Shown here piece by piece: positions 35,234 to 43,778 of a stretch of DNA of 46,833 nt. Source of the stretch: Psychroserpens sp. (GTDB taxonomy: Bacteria > Bacteroidota > Bacteroidia > Flavobacteriales > Flavobacteriaceae). Numbering within the stretch: the stretch's first letter is position 1; every line of letters starts with the position of its first letter. The stretch spans positions 22,947 through 69,779 of the forward strand of contig JAEPNY010000006.1 in assembly GCA_017643165.1 (NCBI GenBank). Reading direction: 5' to 3'. Both the position numbers and the translations under genes were made by a program. The notes under the pieces are model-generated. The model was not told where the DNA came from. It saw nothing but the letters and a program-made list of their open reading frames with translations, and did no database searches.

Positions 35234-35845
35234 GTGAATTTAAGATGGTACATAGCATTTCTAGTGGCGATACTTTCGTTTTTTGGAAGTATAAGTCAAG
35301 ATGAACAGGCTACGATTCCGAATCAGGAAATCGTACTAGAATTCGATGATACTTCAATCGATGCTAGTGTTCAAGAACATACCATCGCTTTCGTAAAACA
35401 ACAATTACAAGCTATTGGTAGTACCGATATAGAGGTACAAGAGATTGAAAATGGGCTATTAAAAATATCCTATTTCAGTGAAACCACGGTTGAAACGATC
35501 AAATCATTATTAGCTGCTGATAAACTTGAAAGCCTCAACGTATCTGATAACACCACTGATAGGCCAGTGCCATCACAGGAATCAGATGTAGAGTATCGAC
35601 TTGATGTTTATGAGATTCAGCAATCCTACGAGCTTTCGGATGTGGAAGGCCAGATGACTTTTGAAACCAAATGGGAACGTGACAGATCGATTCATTCCAA
35701 CCATAACTTTTTAAATTCTGAGGATAGCGATCCTCAATTAGCACATAATAGTTCTGTAGCATTTAAAGTAAATACGAATGTTACTATCGCTATAGAAAAT
35801 CGTTCGCGTGCAATTCCTGAAGTACGCGCAGGACCACAAATCTAG
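35234..35845 (+). CDS. Exported protein of unknown function, possibly SecD-P1-like
   Basis: A 203-residue protein starting with GTG at 35234 (M-N-L-R-W-Y-I-A-F). A hydrophobic segment ends F-F-G-S-I-S-Q, so it is exported or membrane-tethered. Residues 35-105 (H-T-I-A-F-V-K-Q-Q-L-Q-A-I-G, then I-E-N-G-L-L-K-I-S-Y) resemble the alpha-beta pattern of the SecD P1 base. The later half is polar and has no family I recognise. It lies between the SecD-P1-like lipoprotein and secDF, and an exact -7 box sits directly before it. Confidence 0.6.
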   Translation: MNLRWYIAFLVAILSFFGSISQDEQATIPNQEIVLEFDDTSIDASVQEHTIAFVKQQLQAIGSTDIEVQEIENGLLKISYFSETTVETIKSLLAADKLESLNVSDNTTDRPVPSQESDVEYRLDVYEIQQSYELSDVEGQMTFETKWERDRSIHSNHNFLNSEDSDPQLAHNSSVAFKVNTNVTIAIENRSRAIPEVRAGPQI

Positions 35846-35959
35846 AGACTAAAACTCCAATACAGTCTTGTTACTTTCAAAATAGTTAAGTCTATTAACT
35901 ATCGAATCAGTGTTTATGGAGAAATACCGATTTAAAACACCCATAATCTTAAATAATAA

Positions 35960-35989
35960 TTGTCAAATACGTCGTTAGCATTATATTTG
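35960..35989 (+). promoter_or_regulatory. secDF promoter (TTG - 19 bp - TATATTTG)
   Basis: A -33 TTG at 35960-35962, a 19-bp spacer, and a -7 TATATTTG at 35982-35989. This is the best match in the window to the Bacteroidota housekeeping promoter. The leader is about 27 bases. Confidence 0.8.
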
Positions 35990-36021
35990 CGCGATTTAAA
36001 TTTTGACTAAAACAAACAAAA

Positions 36022-39000
36022 ATGCAAAACAAAGGACTAGTTAGGCTATTTGCCGTGTTATTTGGTTTGGTAAGTATCTACCAATTATCATTTACATTCA
36101 AAGCTAATCAACTTGAAGACGAAGCTAAGATCTTCGCCGAAAGTAAATTTCAAGATCCAGATGCGATCAATGATGAAGAAATACGCTATATCGATTCTAT
36201 AGCGAACAAAGATGTTTATGACATCGGAATCGCATCCTTTACTGGGAAAGAAGTAAAAGAAAAAGCCATGAATTTAGGTCTTGACCTTAAAGGTGGTTTG
36301 AACGTAATTCTTCAAATTTCAGTTAGAGATATTTTAGAAGGACTTTCTAATAATAGTAAAGACCCTGCTTTTAATAAAGCCTTGGCAGATGCTGAAGAGA
36401 TTCAGAAAAATGCTCAAGAATCATATTTAGAGTCATTCTTTACGGCATGGGATGCTGTAAAAGGAGATCAAAAATTGGCATCTCCAGATATCTTTGCTAA
36501 TCGTGATCTTGATGACGTGATCGATATCTCAATGTCAGATGCTGACGTGAAGCAGAAGCTTGAAGAAAAAGTTGACGAATCAATCGTATCAGCCTTCGAA
36601 GTATTACGTAAGCGTATTGACCAGTTTGGGGTTGTTTCTCCAAACATTCAACGTCTTGGAAATTCTGGACGTGTATTGGTAGAATTACCAGGTGTAAAAG
36701 ATGTAAAGCGTGCAACAGAATTAATCACGCAAACAGCACAGTTACAATTTTGGGATGTAGAGAAGCCTCAAACTTTAGGAAACTTCTTTACCCTAGCAAA
36801 TGAAGTGCTTAAAGATAAGTTAGGCGTTAATGAGCAAGAAGAAGCTGCTGAGGTACAAGATTCTACAGATACTGATAGTACTATTGATGATCTTTTAGGA
36901 GAAACGTCTACAGATTCTACTGCAACGGCTGTAAATCCTATTTTCGATCTAATCGCTCCAGTACAAAGCTTTGGTTTATTCGCTATCGAAGCGGAAGACA
37001 AAGAAACAATGGAAGAGTATTTGAGTATGCCTGAAGTACGTGCTAACCTTCCTGCTGAACTGCGTTATACGATGTTCGCTTTCGGTTTACCAACTTTAGA
37101 TGATGAAACTGGTTTAGAGACTGTCGATGTTTATGCATTAAAAGGTAATAGAGACAATGTTCCAGAATTGAGTGGTGGTGTGATTACTGATGCACGTCAA
37201 TCGTATGGTAATACAAACAAGCCAACTGTTACGATGCAAATGAATGCGAAAGGTTCTAAGATCTGGGAAGAAATGACAGGTCGTGCGAACCAAAATCAAA
37301 GTCAGATCGCTATCGTTCTTGACGACATCGTATACTCTGCACCAACGGCTACAAGAGGAGCAATATCTGGTGGTAACACTGAAATCTCTGGAAACTTTAC
37401 GGTTAATGAAGCTGTCGATTTAGCAAACGTATTAAGAGCTGGTAAATTACCTGCAAGAGCTGAAATCGTTCAGGCAGAGCAAGTAGGAGCGTCATTAGGT
37501 CAGGAAGCAATCGAAAGCGGTACAAAGTCGTTCTTGATTGCGTTAAGTTTAGTTTTAATTTGGATGGTATTATACTATGGAAGAGCAGGTATCTTTGCTG
37601 ATATTGCACTTTTATTAAACATCTTATTAATCTTCGGTGTTTTATCTGGATTAGGAGCTGTATTAACTTTACCTGGTTTAGCTGGTATTGTATTAACAAT
37701 TGGTATGTCGGTTGATGCGAACGTACTTATCTTCGAACGTGTACGTGAAGAGTTAGCTAAAGGTAAAGGCATGAAAGAAGCCGTAAAAGATGGTTTCGCT
37801 AATGCGTTATCTTCAATTTTAGATGCTAACATTACAACAGGTTTAACGGCGATCATCTTATTTGTGTTCGGTACTGGACCGATCAAAGGTTTCGCAACTA
37901 CCTTATTAATTGGTATCATGACGTCGCTATTTACAGCGATATTCATCACTAGATTACTTGTAGATTGGTATGTAAATAAAGGTAAGAATCTTGATTTCTC
38001 AACGTCAATTACCAAAAATCTATTTAAGAACATGAAGATCAATTTCATCAGCAAGCGTAAAGTTGCTTATGTGATTTCAGGTATCTTATTAGCTGTTTGT
38101 ATTGGTTCTTTAGTAACCAACAAATTAGATCAGGGTATTGATTTCGTTGGAGGTAGAACGTACCAAGTACGATTTACTGAGCCTGTAAGTTCGGAAGCTG
38201 TGGCTAAAGACCTTACTGCAGTATTCGAAAGTGTTGAGGTTAAGACTATTGGTAGTGCAAATCAATTGAAGATTTCTACGAAATATAAAGTCAATGAAAA
38301 TTCTGTGGAAGTTGATGAAGAAGTACAGACTTTATTATTTGAAGGTTTAAAATCTTATTTGCCTCAGGACTTGTCTTATGATGATTTCTCAGAAGGTAAG
38401 AATAATGTAGGTAAGGTATTCTCAGGAAAAGTAAGTCCGACGATTGCCGATGATATTAAGAATGAATCATTCTTAGCGGTATTAGGATCATTAATCGTTG
38501 TATTCTTATATATCTTATTCCGTTTTAGAAGATGGCAATTCTCGTTAGGAGCAGTTGCTGCGGTGTTCCATGATGTGATCATTGTACTAGGTATCTTCTC
38601 ATTATTGTATAAATTTATGCCATTTAGCATGGAGATTGACCAGGCATTTATTGCAGCGATTTTGACTGTAATTGGTTACTCGCTGAATGATACCGTGGTT
38701 GTATTCGATAGAATTAGAGAGGTATTACTTGAGCGTTCTGGATTTAAAGGTGGTGTCAATATTAATTCTGCGATCAACAGTACGTTGAGTAGAACATTGA
38801 ATACATCTTTAACAACCTTAGTTGTGCTTTTAGCAATGTTTATTTTCGGAGCGGAATCATTACGAGGGTTATTATTCGCATTAATAGTTGGTGTCGTAGT
38901 TGGTACCTACTCATCGGTATTCATCGCAACACCATTAATGTTTGATACGTTGAAAAACAAAGGAATTGCACCTCCAAAAGAGGAAGAAGAGGAAAAGTAA
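36022..39000 (+). CDS. secDF: Fused protein translocase subunit SecDF
   Basis: A 992-residue fusion of SecD and SecF, which pulls exported proteins out of the SecYEG channel using the proton gradient. The SecD part has the first helix (about residues 8-25), L-G-L-D-L-K-G-G-L-N, the P1 domain (about 180-480) and six-helix block 1, with D-A-N-V-L-I-F-E-R-V-R-E. The SecF part starts near residue 670, with G-I-D-F-V-G-G-R, and has S-L-N-D-T-V-V-V-F-D-R. An acidic insert rich in Asp, Ser and Thr lies in P1 (about 275-310). The fused form is standard for Bacteroidota. Confidence 0.95.
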   Translation: MQNKGLVRLFAVLFGLVSIYQLSFTFKANQLEDEAKIFAESKFQDPDAINDEEIRYIDSIANKDVYDIGIASFTGKEVKEKAMNLGLDLKGGLNVILQISVRDILEGLSNNSKDPAFNKALADAEEIQKNAQESYLESFFTAWDAVKGDQKLASPDIFANRDLDDVIDISMSDADVKQKLEEKVDESIVSAFEVLRKRIDQFGVVSPNIQRLGNSGRVLVELPGVKDVKRATELITQTAQLQFWDVEKPQTLGNFFTLANEVLKDKLGVNEQEEAAEVQDSTDTDSTIDDLLGETSTDSTATAVNPIFDLIAPVQSFGLFAIEAEDKETMEEYLSMPEVRANLPAELRYTMFAFGLPTLDDETGLETVDVYALKGNRDNVPELSGGVITDARQSYGNTNKPTVTMQMNAKGSKIWEEMTGRANQNQSQIAIVLDDIVYSAPTATRGAISGGNTEISGNFTVNEAVDLANVLRAGKLPARAEIVQAEQVGASLGQEAIESGTKSFLIALSLVLIWMVLYYGRAGIFADIALLLNILLIFGVLSGLGAVLTLPGLAGIVLTIGMSVDANVLIFERVREELAKGKGMKEAVKDGFANALSSILDANITTGLTAIILFVFGTGPIKGFATTLLIGIMTSLFTAIFITRLLVDWYVNKGKNLDFSTSITKNLFKNMKINFISKRKVAYVISGILLAVCIGSLVTNKLDQGIDFVGGRTYQVRFTEPVSSEAVAKDLTAVFESVEVKTIGSANQLKISTKYKVNENSVEVDEEVQTLLFEGLKSYLPQDLSYDDFSEGKNNVGKVFSGKVSPTIADDIKNESFLAVLGSLIVVFLYILFRFRRWQFSLGAVAAVFHDVIIVLGIFSLLYKFMPFSMEIDQAFIAAILTVIGYSLNDTVVVFDRIREVLLERSGFKGGVNINSAINSTLSRTLNTSLTTLVVLLAMFIFGAESLRGLLFALIVGVVVGTYSSVFIATPLMFDTLKNKGIAPPKEEEEEK

Positions 39001-39018
39001 TTCTTTAATAGATAAATG

Positions 39019-39050
39019 AAAAAGCCACTTCGATCGAAGTGGCTTTTTTT
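39019..39050. terminator. Bidirectional terminator between secDF and the DUF192 gene
   Basis: AAAAAGCCACTTC-GATC-GAAGTGGCTTTTT, a 13-bp perfect stem, T-rich on both strands, between convergent genes. Confidence 0.9.
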
Positions 39051-39063
39051 ATTATTACTTTTT

Positions 39064-39570
39064 TTAATTAAGTATTGTGAAATCTATTTTGTCGCCTTGT
39101 TCTAAACCCCATTTATCACTTAATCCTGCATTAACTTCTAATACATATTTAGCAGGTCCTTCTGAAGGCAATGACGTTTCATCCATTGGTTTAGCATTCT
39201 TTTGAATACTAACGATAGTTTTATCTTTAGAAACGTAAATGATATCTAATGGGATTTTAGTGTTCTTCATATAAAATGAGCGATAATCCATATCAGGAAA
39301 GATAAAAAGCATACCATGGTTAGAGGCCATACTATTGCGATACATTAAACCAGTTTGGGTTTGGTAGTCATCATCGGCAATTTCAATATCTATAGTTGTT
39401 ACTAACGAGTCATTGGTAGCCTTAAGGAGTTTGAGCTCACCTTCCTTTTTAAATTTGATTTCAACTTGAGTTACCTTTGTCGACGGCGAATCGTCTTTGC
39501 ATGCCGTTACACTAACGGATAAAAACCCTAAAGAAAATATGGCGCTATACTTTAGCAACGAAGCGTTCAT
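39064..39570 (-). CDS. DUF192 lipoprotein
   Basis: A 168-residue lipoprotein (V-T-A-C, Cys24). The DUF192 domain runs from about residue 60: Q-T-G-L-M-Y-R, M-L-F-I-F-P, F-Y-M-K-N-T-K-I-P-L-D-I-I-Y-V and A-K-Y-V-L-E-V-N-A-G. It is widespread and of unknown role. It starts 1 bp after the lgt stop, so it is coupled to lgt, the enzyme that would lipidate it. Confidence 0.88.
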   Translation of the reverse strand: MNASLLKYSAIFSLGFLSVSVTACKDDSPSTKVTQVEIKFKKEGELKLLKATNDSLVTTIDIEIADDDYQTQTGLMYRNSMASNHGMLFIFPDMDYRSFYMKNTKIPLDIIYVSKDKTIVSIQKNAKPMDETSLPSEGPAKYVLEVNAGLSDKWGLEQGDKIDFTILN

Positions 39571-39571
39571 C

Positions 39572-40495
39572 TTAGCTCAATTTGCGTTTAGATTTATAAA
39601 CAAACATAAAGTATAGTCCGATTAGAATAAATGGAATACTCAGCAGTTGCCCTGTGTTTAATAACCAATCGGCTCGTTCGATATTTTGAGCTTCTTTGAC
39701 ATATTCAACGAAGAATCGTACGGTCCATAATAAGACAAGAAATAATCCGAATAGAAACCCTTCTTGATGACTCTTTTTTGTTTTCCAATAGAAATAGAAC
39801 AAAATCAAAAATACAAGTACATAACTAAGCGCTTCATAGAGTTGAGCAGGATGCCTTACAGGTACTTGACTCAATAGTTCTGCATATTTTGGATCACTAC
39901 CTACAGCTGCATAAGCCTCTTTCGCATTCTGAATACCTGTGATTTTTACAATCTCATATTTATTGAAATGATCTTGTACAAATTGAACGCCATATGACGC
40001 ATGGGTTTCTTTACCTATAATTTCAGAATTTATAAAATTTCCTAGTCGAACGAATATCGCTCCTGAGGCAACCGGAACTACAACGCGATCTAGGATCCAT
40101 AGCACAGATTTCTTAAGGATCTTTTTATTGTAGAGGTACATAGATATAATCATACCTATTGCGGCACCATGACTCGCTAATCCTTGAAAACCAGTAAATT
40201 TTATGCCATCTTTGAAACTAAATGGTAAAAATATACTGAAGAAATCATCGCGAATTAATTCAGATTGATAAAAAATAACATGGCCTAGACGTGCACCGAG
40301 CATGATACCAATTACAGAATAAATAAATAATGAATCTAGCGACTCATTTGTGAGATTTTCGTTTTTGTAGATACGCTTCATTATAGCTAATCCTAGAACA
40401 AAAGCAACGATCCACATTAAACTGTAATAATGTAAAGTGAATACACCAAGATCCAGTCCTTTTGACGGATTCCAAATTATATGAAGCGCAATCAT
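39572..40495 (-). CDS. lgt: Prolipoprotein diacylglyceryl transferase
   Basis: A 307-residue inner-membrane enzyme with seven helices that adds diacylglycerol to the lipobox Cys of prolipoproteins. The signature is R-L-G-N-F-I-N-S-E (family: R-I-G-N-F-I-N-G-E). H-G-A-A-I-G-M and P-V-R-H-P-A-Q-L-Y-E are also conserved. It is the first step of the pathway all lipoproteins in this window depend on. Its own promoter may lie at about 40515-40525 (TATCTTTA on the minus strand). Confidence 0.95.
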   Translation of the reverse strand: MIALHIIWNPSKGLDLGVFTLHYYSLMWIVAFVLGLAIMKRIYKNENLTNESLDSLFIYSVIGIMLGARLGHVIFYQSELIRDDFFSIFLPFSFKDGIKFTGFQGLASHGAAIGMIISMYLYNKKILKKSVLWILDRVVVPVASGAIFVRLGNFINSEIIGKETHASYGVQFVQDHFNKYEIVKITGIQNAKEAYAAVGSDPKYAELLSQVPVRHPAQLYEALSYVLVFLILFYFYWKTKKSHQEGFLFGLFLVLLWTVRFFVEYVKEAQNIERADWLLNTGQLLSIPFILIGLYFMFVYKSKRKLS

Positions 40496-40560
40496 AAAAT
40501 ATTTTTTAATGGGATAAAGATAGTATTTCTTATAAACCTAAACTTATCATTAAGATAGTT

Positions 40561-40794
40561 TTAATCTTCTTTTTCAGGGACGGGATCATATCCAGAGCCA
40601 CCCCAAGGATGACAACTGAAAATACGTTTAATAGCTAGTTTACCACCGCGCCATAAGCCATGTTTTTCCAGAGCCTCTTTGGAGTAATGCGAACATGTAG
40701 GCTGATATCTACAGGTCGCTGGTGTTATTGGTGAAATGAAGGTTTGATAGATTTTTATAAGCAATAAAAATGGTGCTATTATAATACGTTTCAT
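40561..40794 (-). CDS. yidD: Membrane protein insertion efficiency factor YidD
   Basis: A 77-residue protein of the YidD family: an N-terminal amphipathic or hydrophobic segment, then [10 protein letters not shown], with the conserved Cys pair, and [18 protein letters not shown]. It supports YidC-dependent insertion of membrane proteins. It begins 3 bp after the cysS stop and is co-transcribed with cysS. Confidence 0.92.
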   Translation of the reverse strand: MKRIIIAPFLLLIKIYQTFISPITPATCRYQPTCSHYSKEALEKHGLWRGGKLAIKRIFSCHPWGGSGYDPVPEKED

Positions 40795-40796
40795 GA

Positions 40797-42278
40797 TTAA
40801 TTAATCGTAAACGTCGTTCCATCCTTACCGTCCTTCAGCTGTATTCCGACAGCAGCAAGTTCATCTCTAATTTTATCAGACATAGCAAAATCCTTATTCA
40901 ATCGTGCTTGTTGGCGCAATTCAATTAATAATTCTATAGCACCAGAAAGTTTGTCTGCTCCTGTATTCATTTCAGTAATATTCATCAATCCTAATACATC
41001 AAAAGAAAAATCATGTAGCGTCTGTTTTAACAAACCAAGGTCTTCTGAAGTCAGTGATGCCTTATTGTCCTTAATCTGGTTAATAAGTTTCGCAGCCTCA
41101 AAGAGGTGAGCAATGAGAATAGGTGTATTAAAATCATCATTCATTGCGTCGTAACATTTCTGTTTCCACTCTTGGACATTAAAAGTAGAACTTGAATCGC
41201 CTTTCAGTTCTTCCAGCAAATTAATGGCATCCATTAATCTATGAAACCCTTTCTCACTAGCTTGTAAACCATTATCTGTTAGGTCTAACACACTTCTGTA
41301 TGATGATTGGGCATTAAAAAAACGAATTACACTAGGTGAATATGCCTTACTGAAAAATTTATTATCTCCTGATAATAATTCATGAGGATTAACCGTGTTT
41401 CCAGTAGTTTTAGACATACGTTGTCCGTTTAACTGTAGCATGTTTGCGTGCATCCAATAATTTACAGGCGAACAGCCTTTTGCCGCTTCATTCTGCGCGA
41501 TTTCACATTCATGGTGTGGAAATTTAAGGTCCATTCCACCTCCATGAATATCAAATTTATCACCTAAATATTTTGTACTCATGGCTGTACATTCTAAATG
41601 CCAACCAGGGAAACCGTCACCCCAAGGTGAAGGCCAACGCATTATATGTTGTGCTTCGGCTCGTTTCCAAAGTGCGAAATCTTGTGGGTTTTTTTTGTCA
41701 GATTGACCATCTAGTGCACGCGTATTGTGGACAAGGTCTTCTAAGTTACGTTTACTCAGTTTACCGTAATGTTCTGTTTCATTAAACTTGTGAACATCGA
41801 AATAAACAGATCCATTAACTTCATAGGCAAAACCATTATCCATAATACTTTTAACAAGTTCTATCTGTTCAATGATATGTCCAGTAGCGGTAGGTTCTAT
41901 ACTTGGAGGAAGAAAATTAAAAATATCTAAGACATTATGGAAGTCAACGGTATAGCGTTGAACTACTTCCATAGGTTCAATCTTTTCTAATCGTGCTTTC
42001 TTAGTGATTTTATCTTCACCTTCATCAGCATCATTTTCTAGGTGGCCAGCGTCCGTAATATTTCTCACGTAGCGAACCTTGAACCCTAGATGCTTCAAAT
42101 ACCTAAAGATCATATCAAAAGACATAAATGTTCTTACATTTCCTAAGTGAACGTTGCTATAGACAGTTGGTCCACAAACGTACATACCAACATGACCTTC
42201 AACAATCGGTTGAAAGCGTTCTTTTTGACCACTTAAAGAATTAAATACATGAATTTGTTGATCTTTATACAACTGCAT
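40797..42278 (-). CDS. cysS: Cysteinyl-tRNA synthetase
   Basis: A 493-residue class I synthetase that charges tRNA-Cys. The start region has [13 protein letters not shown] (zinc Cys and the HIGH-like motif). G-W-H-L-E-C and H-H-E-C-E-I-A-Q-N complete the zinc site. K-M-S-K-S appears as R-M-S-K-T. The length is normal. An inverted repeat lies in the gap upstream. Confidence 0.95.
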   Translation of the reverse strand: MQLYKDQQIHVFNSLSGQKERFQPIVEGHVGMYVCGPTVYSNVHLGNVRTFMSFDMIFRYLKHLGFKVRYVRNITDAGHLENDADEGEDKITKKARLEKIEPMEVVQRYTVDFHNVLDIFNFLPPSIEPTATGHIIEQIELVKSIMDNGFAYEVNGSVYFDVHKFNETEHYGKLSKRNLEDLVHNTRALDGQSDKKNPQDFALWKRAEAQHIMRWPSPWGDGFPGWHLECTAMSTKYLGDKFDIHGGGMDLKFPHHECEIAQNEAAKGCSPVNYWMHANMLQLNGQRMSKTTGNTVNPHELLSGDNKFFSKAYSPSVIRFFNAQSSYRSVLDLTDNGLQASEKGFHRLMDAINLLEELKGDSSSTFNVQEWKQKCYDAMNDDFNTPILIAHLFEAAKLINQIKDNKASLTSEDLGLLKQTLHDFSFDVLGLMNITEMNTGADKLSGAIELLIELRQQARLNKDFAMSDKIRDELAAVGIQLKDGKDGTTFTIN

Positions 42279-42303
42279 AACGTTAGGTTTTAATATGCAT
42301 TAC

Positions 42304-42335
42304 TAGATTTGACATTATTTAATTGGTCAAATCTA
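42304..42335. repeat. 10-bp inverted repeat between folE and cysS
   Basis: TAGATTTGAC and GTCAAATCTA are separated by 12 bases. The T run lies on the wrong side for a terminator of the minus-strand folE. It could be a regulator site or a hairpin in the cysS leader. Confidence 0.45.
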
Positions 42336-42366
42336 CTATTTTTTTATGTTTATTCAGATTGAATTT

Positions 42367-43044
42367 TTAATAAGTAGTATCCAATTGGATGTAGTCCAAA
42401 AATTCTCGTTTGGTTGCTTCTTCCTTGAATTTGCCACCGAACTCAGACGTTACAGTACTACTTGCTACATCTTTGATTCCACGTGAGTTAACGCAAAGAT
42501 GTTTTGCGTCAATTACACAAGCAACATCCTTTGTTCCTAAAACATCCTGAAGTTCTCTTACAATTTGGATCGTTAAGCGTTCTTGTACCTGTGGTCGATT
42601 TGCAAAATAGTCGACGATACGATTCATTTTTGACAAACCAACGACAGTTCCATTAGAGATGTACGCCACATGTGCCTTTCCTACTATTGGGAGTAAATGG
42701 TGCTCACAAGTCGAATACAAGGTTATGTTCTTTTCAACCAGCATCTCACCATATTTGTATTTATTATCGAATGTTGAGGCGTTAGGTTTATTTTTAGGGT
42801 CTAATCCACTAAATATTTCATTAACAAACATTTTGGCAACACGTTTTGGTGTACCACTTAAACTATCATCAGATAAATCAAGACCTAATGTTTCCATGAT
42901 GTGTCTAACATCATCCTTAATTATGTCAATTTTTTCAGCTGACGTTAATTTGAATGCATCATTACGTAGTGGGGTTTCTGAAGATGTTCCAATATGGTTA
43001 TCTCCTAAAAAGTCAATATCTTCAATGTCCTTATCTAATTTCAT
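42367..43044 (-). CDS. folE: GTP cyclohydrolase I
   Basis: A 225-residue enzyme converting GTP to dihydroneopterin triphosphate, the first step of folate synthesis. S-T-C-E-H-H-L-L-P, with the zinc Cys and His, and A-K-H-L-C-V-N-S-R-G (second Cys) are intact. E-R-L-T-I-Q-I follows the family. The N-terminal 40 residues are variable. The product is cytosolic. Confidence 0.95.
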   Translation of the reverse strand: MKLDKDIEDIDFLGDNHIGTSSETPLRNDAFKLTSAEKIDIIKDDVRHIMETLGLDLSDDSLSGTPKRVAKMFVNEIFSGLDPKNKPNASTFDNKYKYGEMLVEKNITLYSTCEHHLLPIVGKAHVAYISNGTVVGLSKMNRIVDYFANRPQVQERLTIQIVRELQDVLGTKDVACVIDAKHLCVNSRGIKDVASSTVTSEFGGKFKEEATKREFLDYIQLDTTY

Positions 43045-43113
43045 GGTTTCTTTTCCTATTTTATTCGCAATTCATTTGTTTTTGAACTAAAAATCCTGTG
43101 TAATAACAGATTG

Positions 43114-43121
43114 CAAAGATA
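43114..43121 (-). promoter_or_regulatory. -7 element of folE
   Basis: The minus strand reads TATCTTTG (then C), matching TAnnTTTG. The predicted leader is about 60 bases. Confidence 0.55.
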
Positions 43122-43272
43122 AGCAATAAAAAAAAATGATAATAGGGTAGGAGATTATTAATTTCGGCTGTTATATGCCTATAAACGGCATGTAGACGCA
43201 AGATATCTGATTTAACAGTTTATTTACTAAAATTTTCTTAAATTCCGCATCCCTTTTAACACCTATTTAATC

Positions 43273-43746
43273 ATGTATAAAAAAATACTCCTCCCTCTTT
43301 TGTTTGTTGGTGCTTTATTCACCTCTAAAACGTCTCATTCACAGGCAAATAGACTTCAAAAAAACCAAAAAACTGTAACCTATAATGCGAATATTGATAA
43401 GCCACTATCTGCTTCAGAGATGGCTATGATCAATGAAGTTTATGGTAGTACAGCAAACAAAAACATACTTACAAAGCCACAACGTTTAAAAGACATTAAA
43501 AATATATTAAGGAATAGGGTAGAAATAAAACAAATTTCGAATCCTAGTGACCAAAAGAAATGTACGTTACTTTCAGACGTACCTCTAATGGATTATTATG
43601 TTTATGATCTTAAAAGAGATACTTCTTTTAACCCAGAAACATTTAATCCGTTGAAATACTTATTTAATTTTTATTCATATGGTTCACATATGTATAGAGT
43701 TGATAATACGAATTACTTCATCATTATCAAATCACAACATCAATAA
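43273..43746 (+). CDS. Small exported protein preceding a giant surface protein
   Basis: A 157-residue protein with a Sec signal peptide (ending S-H-S-Q, about residue 24). The rest contains S-E-M-A-M-I-N-E-V-Y-G and Q-R-L-K-D-I-K-N-I-L-R-N-R-V-E-I, then a Tyr/Phe-rich end. I do not recognise a named family. It lies 32 bp before the giant surface protein gene in the same orientation and is likely co-transcribed, so it may assist that protein's export or anchoring. Confidence 0.65.
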   Translation: MYKKILLPLLFVGALFTSKTSHSQANRLQKNQKTVTYNANIDKPLSASEMAMINEVYGSTANKNILTKPQRLKDIKNILRNRVEIKQISNPSDQKKCTLLSDVPLMDYYVYDLKRDTSFNPETFNPLKYLFNFYSYGSHMYRVDNTNYFIIIKSQHQ

Positions 43747-43778
43747 TATCCTAATTATTCCTATATAATCAACATATT

